DNA from: an uncultured Oscillospiraceae bacterium | GTDB lineage: Bacteria; Bacillota; Clostridia; Oscillospirales; Oscillospiraceae | Assembly: GCA_934661735.1 (NCBI GenBank) | Contig: CAKUJN010000116.1 | Span: 1 to 5,345, forward strand | Length of the DNA stretch: 5,345 nt | Direction of reading: 5' to 3' | The notes under the pieces: generated by a model | Database searches by the model: none | Told to the model about the DNA's origin: nothing | The model's input: only the letters and a program-made list of their open reading frames with translations | Position numbers and translations under genes: made by a program | Shown: positions 5,003-5,345 of the stretch, piece by piece | Position numbering within the stretch: the stretch's first letter is position 1 | How the letters are laid out: each line of letters begins with the position of its first letter

Positions 5003-5072
5003 TTCATGCACAGCACCTTGTAGGGGCCGATGCCTACAAAGATTCACAATAGAACTAACGATTCTGCACTAT
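5003..5072 (-). repeat. Rearranged D/E repeat modules, inverted
   Basis: Read on the minus strand, 5032-5018 contains CATCGGCCCCTACAA, a 15-base exact match to 208-222 of the left array. It continues into GGTGCTGTGCATGAA, close to the E module there. A second piece, GTGCAGAATCGT on the minus strand of about 5069-5058, matches 229-240 exactly but precedes the D piece. So one partial E lies on each side of a D end, a shuffled order. Confidence 0.6.
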
Positions 5073-5125
5073 CGGCAAATTCGTAGATGTGTTGTTGTTT
5101 CTACGGCAGCGTGTTTTGCCATCTC

Positions 5126-5170
5126 CCTGCGTGGCAACGATCATCGATGGGAGCGTTGTCTCTACGCAGG
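5126..5170. other. Long imperfect hairpin
   Basis: The outer stem CCTGCGT/ACGCAGG (5126-5132 with 5164-5170) stacks on an inner stem GGCAACG/CGTTGTC (5133-5139 with 5154-5160, one G-T pair). There is a 3-base bulge on one side only and a 14-base loop containing ATCGAT. That is fourteen pairs, well beyond the short palindromes around it. It may be part of a repeat or a small RNA; there is no T-run next to it. Confidence 0.5.
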
Positions 5171-5242
5171 CGGCGCTGTAGTTCAGCTTTGCAGAGAGAT
5201 TCCCGTGTGCTGGCCGCAGCGTTCTTCTACGGGCTTATTCTG

Positions 5243-5345
5243 TGGCTTGCGGTACAATCCGATCCGCTTCCAGCGCCTCTTTTCTCCCCATTCTTTTCTG
5301 GCAAGGCAGAAAAGAATGGGCCGCCGGAGGCACAGTTGCGGTGTT
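5243..5345 (+). repeat. Structured repeat, copy 3 (direct, cut by window end)
   Basis: Aligns along its full length with positions 1-103. The first 39 bases are nearly identical (G to T at the position matching 26). Hairpin A is here a perfect 14-bp stem, 5287-5300 with 5307-5320, with the same GCAAGG loop but altered arms. Hairpin B begins as TTGCGGTG, the G form seen in module B' at 255, and is cut by the window end. Confidence 0.8.

Larger units (their letters stand above)
4833..5242. other. Non-coding, hairpin-rich stretch
   Basis: No supportable gene, tRNA or rRNA. The part from about 4900 is richer in A/T than the genes. Inverted repeats seen: GCGCGC-tgcc-GCGCGC at 4846-4861; CGCCC-tattc-GGGCG at 4874-4888; TTGTAGG/CCTACAA at 5018-5039; CGTAGA/TCTACG at 5082-5105; and a long two-part stem at 5126-5170. 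Much of it appears to be rearranged repeat-module sequence. Confidence 0.6.

Noticed and set aside
4833..5242. Possible tRNA, suggested by a GTTCAG string and several short stems.
   Set aside because: No cloverleaf with acceptor, anticodon and T arms at the right spacing could be built.
1..5345. The first 103 and last 103 bases align, as if the window were a circular molecule or an overlapping contig.
   Set aside because: The two copies differ by several substitutions and a one-base length change, with paired stem changes, so they are diverged repeat copies, not an assembly overlap.

Overview
This window looks like a chromosomal segment of a GC-rich, spore-forming, strictly anaerobic member of the Clostridia, most like the gut Oscillospiraceae/Ruminococcaceae. 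The reasons are a spoIIP homologue (found only in endospore formers), a PerR/rubrerythrin/rubredoxin peroxide-defence cluster typical of anaerobic Firmicutes, strong GGAGG-type ribosome binding sites, sigma-A style promoters and high GC. The genus assignment is inference.

Layout. Positions 1-378 are a non-coding array of short, strongly structured repeats, followed by a gene-free stretch to 669. A minus-strand pair (670-1889) encodes a MinD-type ATPase, read first, and a divergent methylglyoxal-synthase-like protein. It is driven by a clear promoter (TTGAAT-17-TATAAT) near 1956-1984. Divergently, on the plus strand, lies spoIIP (2067-3113). It is followed by a plus-strand cluster with its own very good promoter (TTTACA-17-TATAAT, A/T tract upstream, palindromic operator downstream): a PerR-type repressor (3212-3613), a rubredoxin-first rubrerythrin (3677-4264), a small BFD-like [2Fe-2S] protein (4267-4470) and a 52-residue rubredoxin (4483-4641). 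A textbook terminator closes it at 4647-4680. From about 4695 to the window end the sequence is again non-coding and full of hairpin repeats related to those at the left end, in both orientations.

How the genes work together. The four-gene cluster reads as one self-regulated peroxide-response unit: PerR senses peroxide through bound iron, the rubrerythrin reduces H2O2, and rubredoxin and probably the [2Fe-2S] protein move electrons to it. The MinD/MGS-like pair may be a remnant of the clostridial min-mgsA neighbourhood, but no minC or minE is present in the window and the MGS-like protein lacks several catalytic residues. SpoIIP is the septal peptidoglycan hydrolase for engulfment and shows no evident functional link to its neighbours.

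The least explained material is the repeat family at both ends. Its copies keep several hairpins through paired (compensatory) base changes, which points to selection on, or copying of, a folded form rather than on protein. No defence system, CRISPR array, transposase, tRNA or rRNA was recognised.
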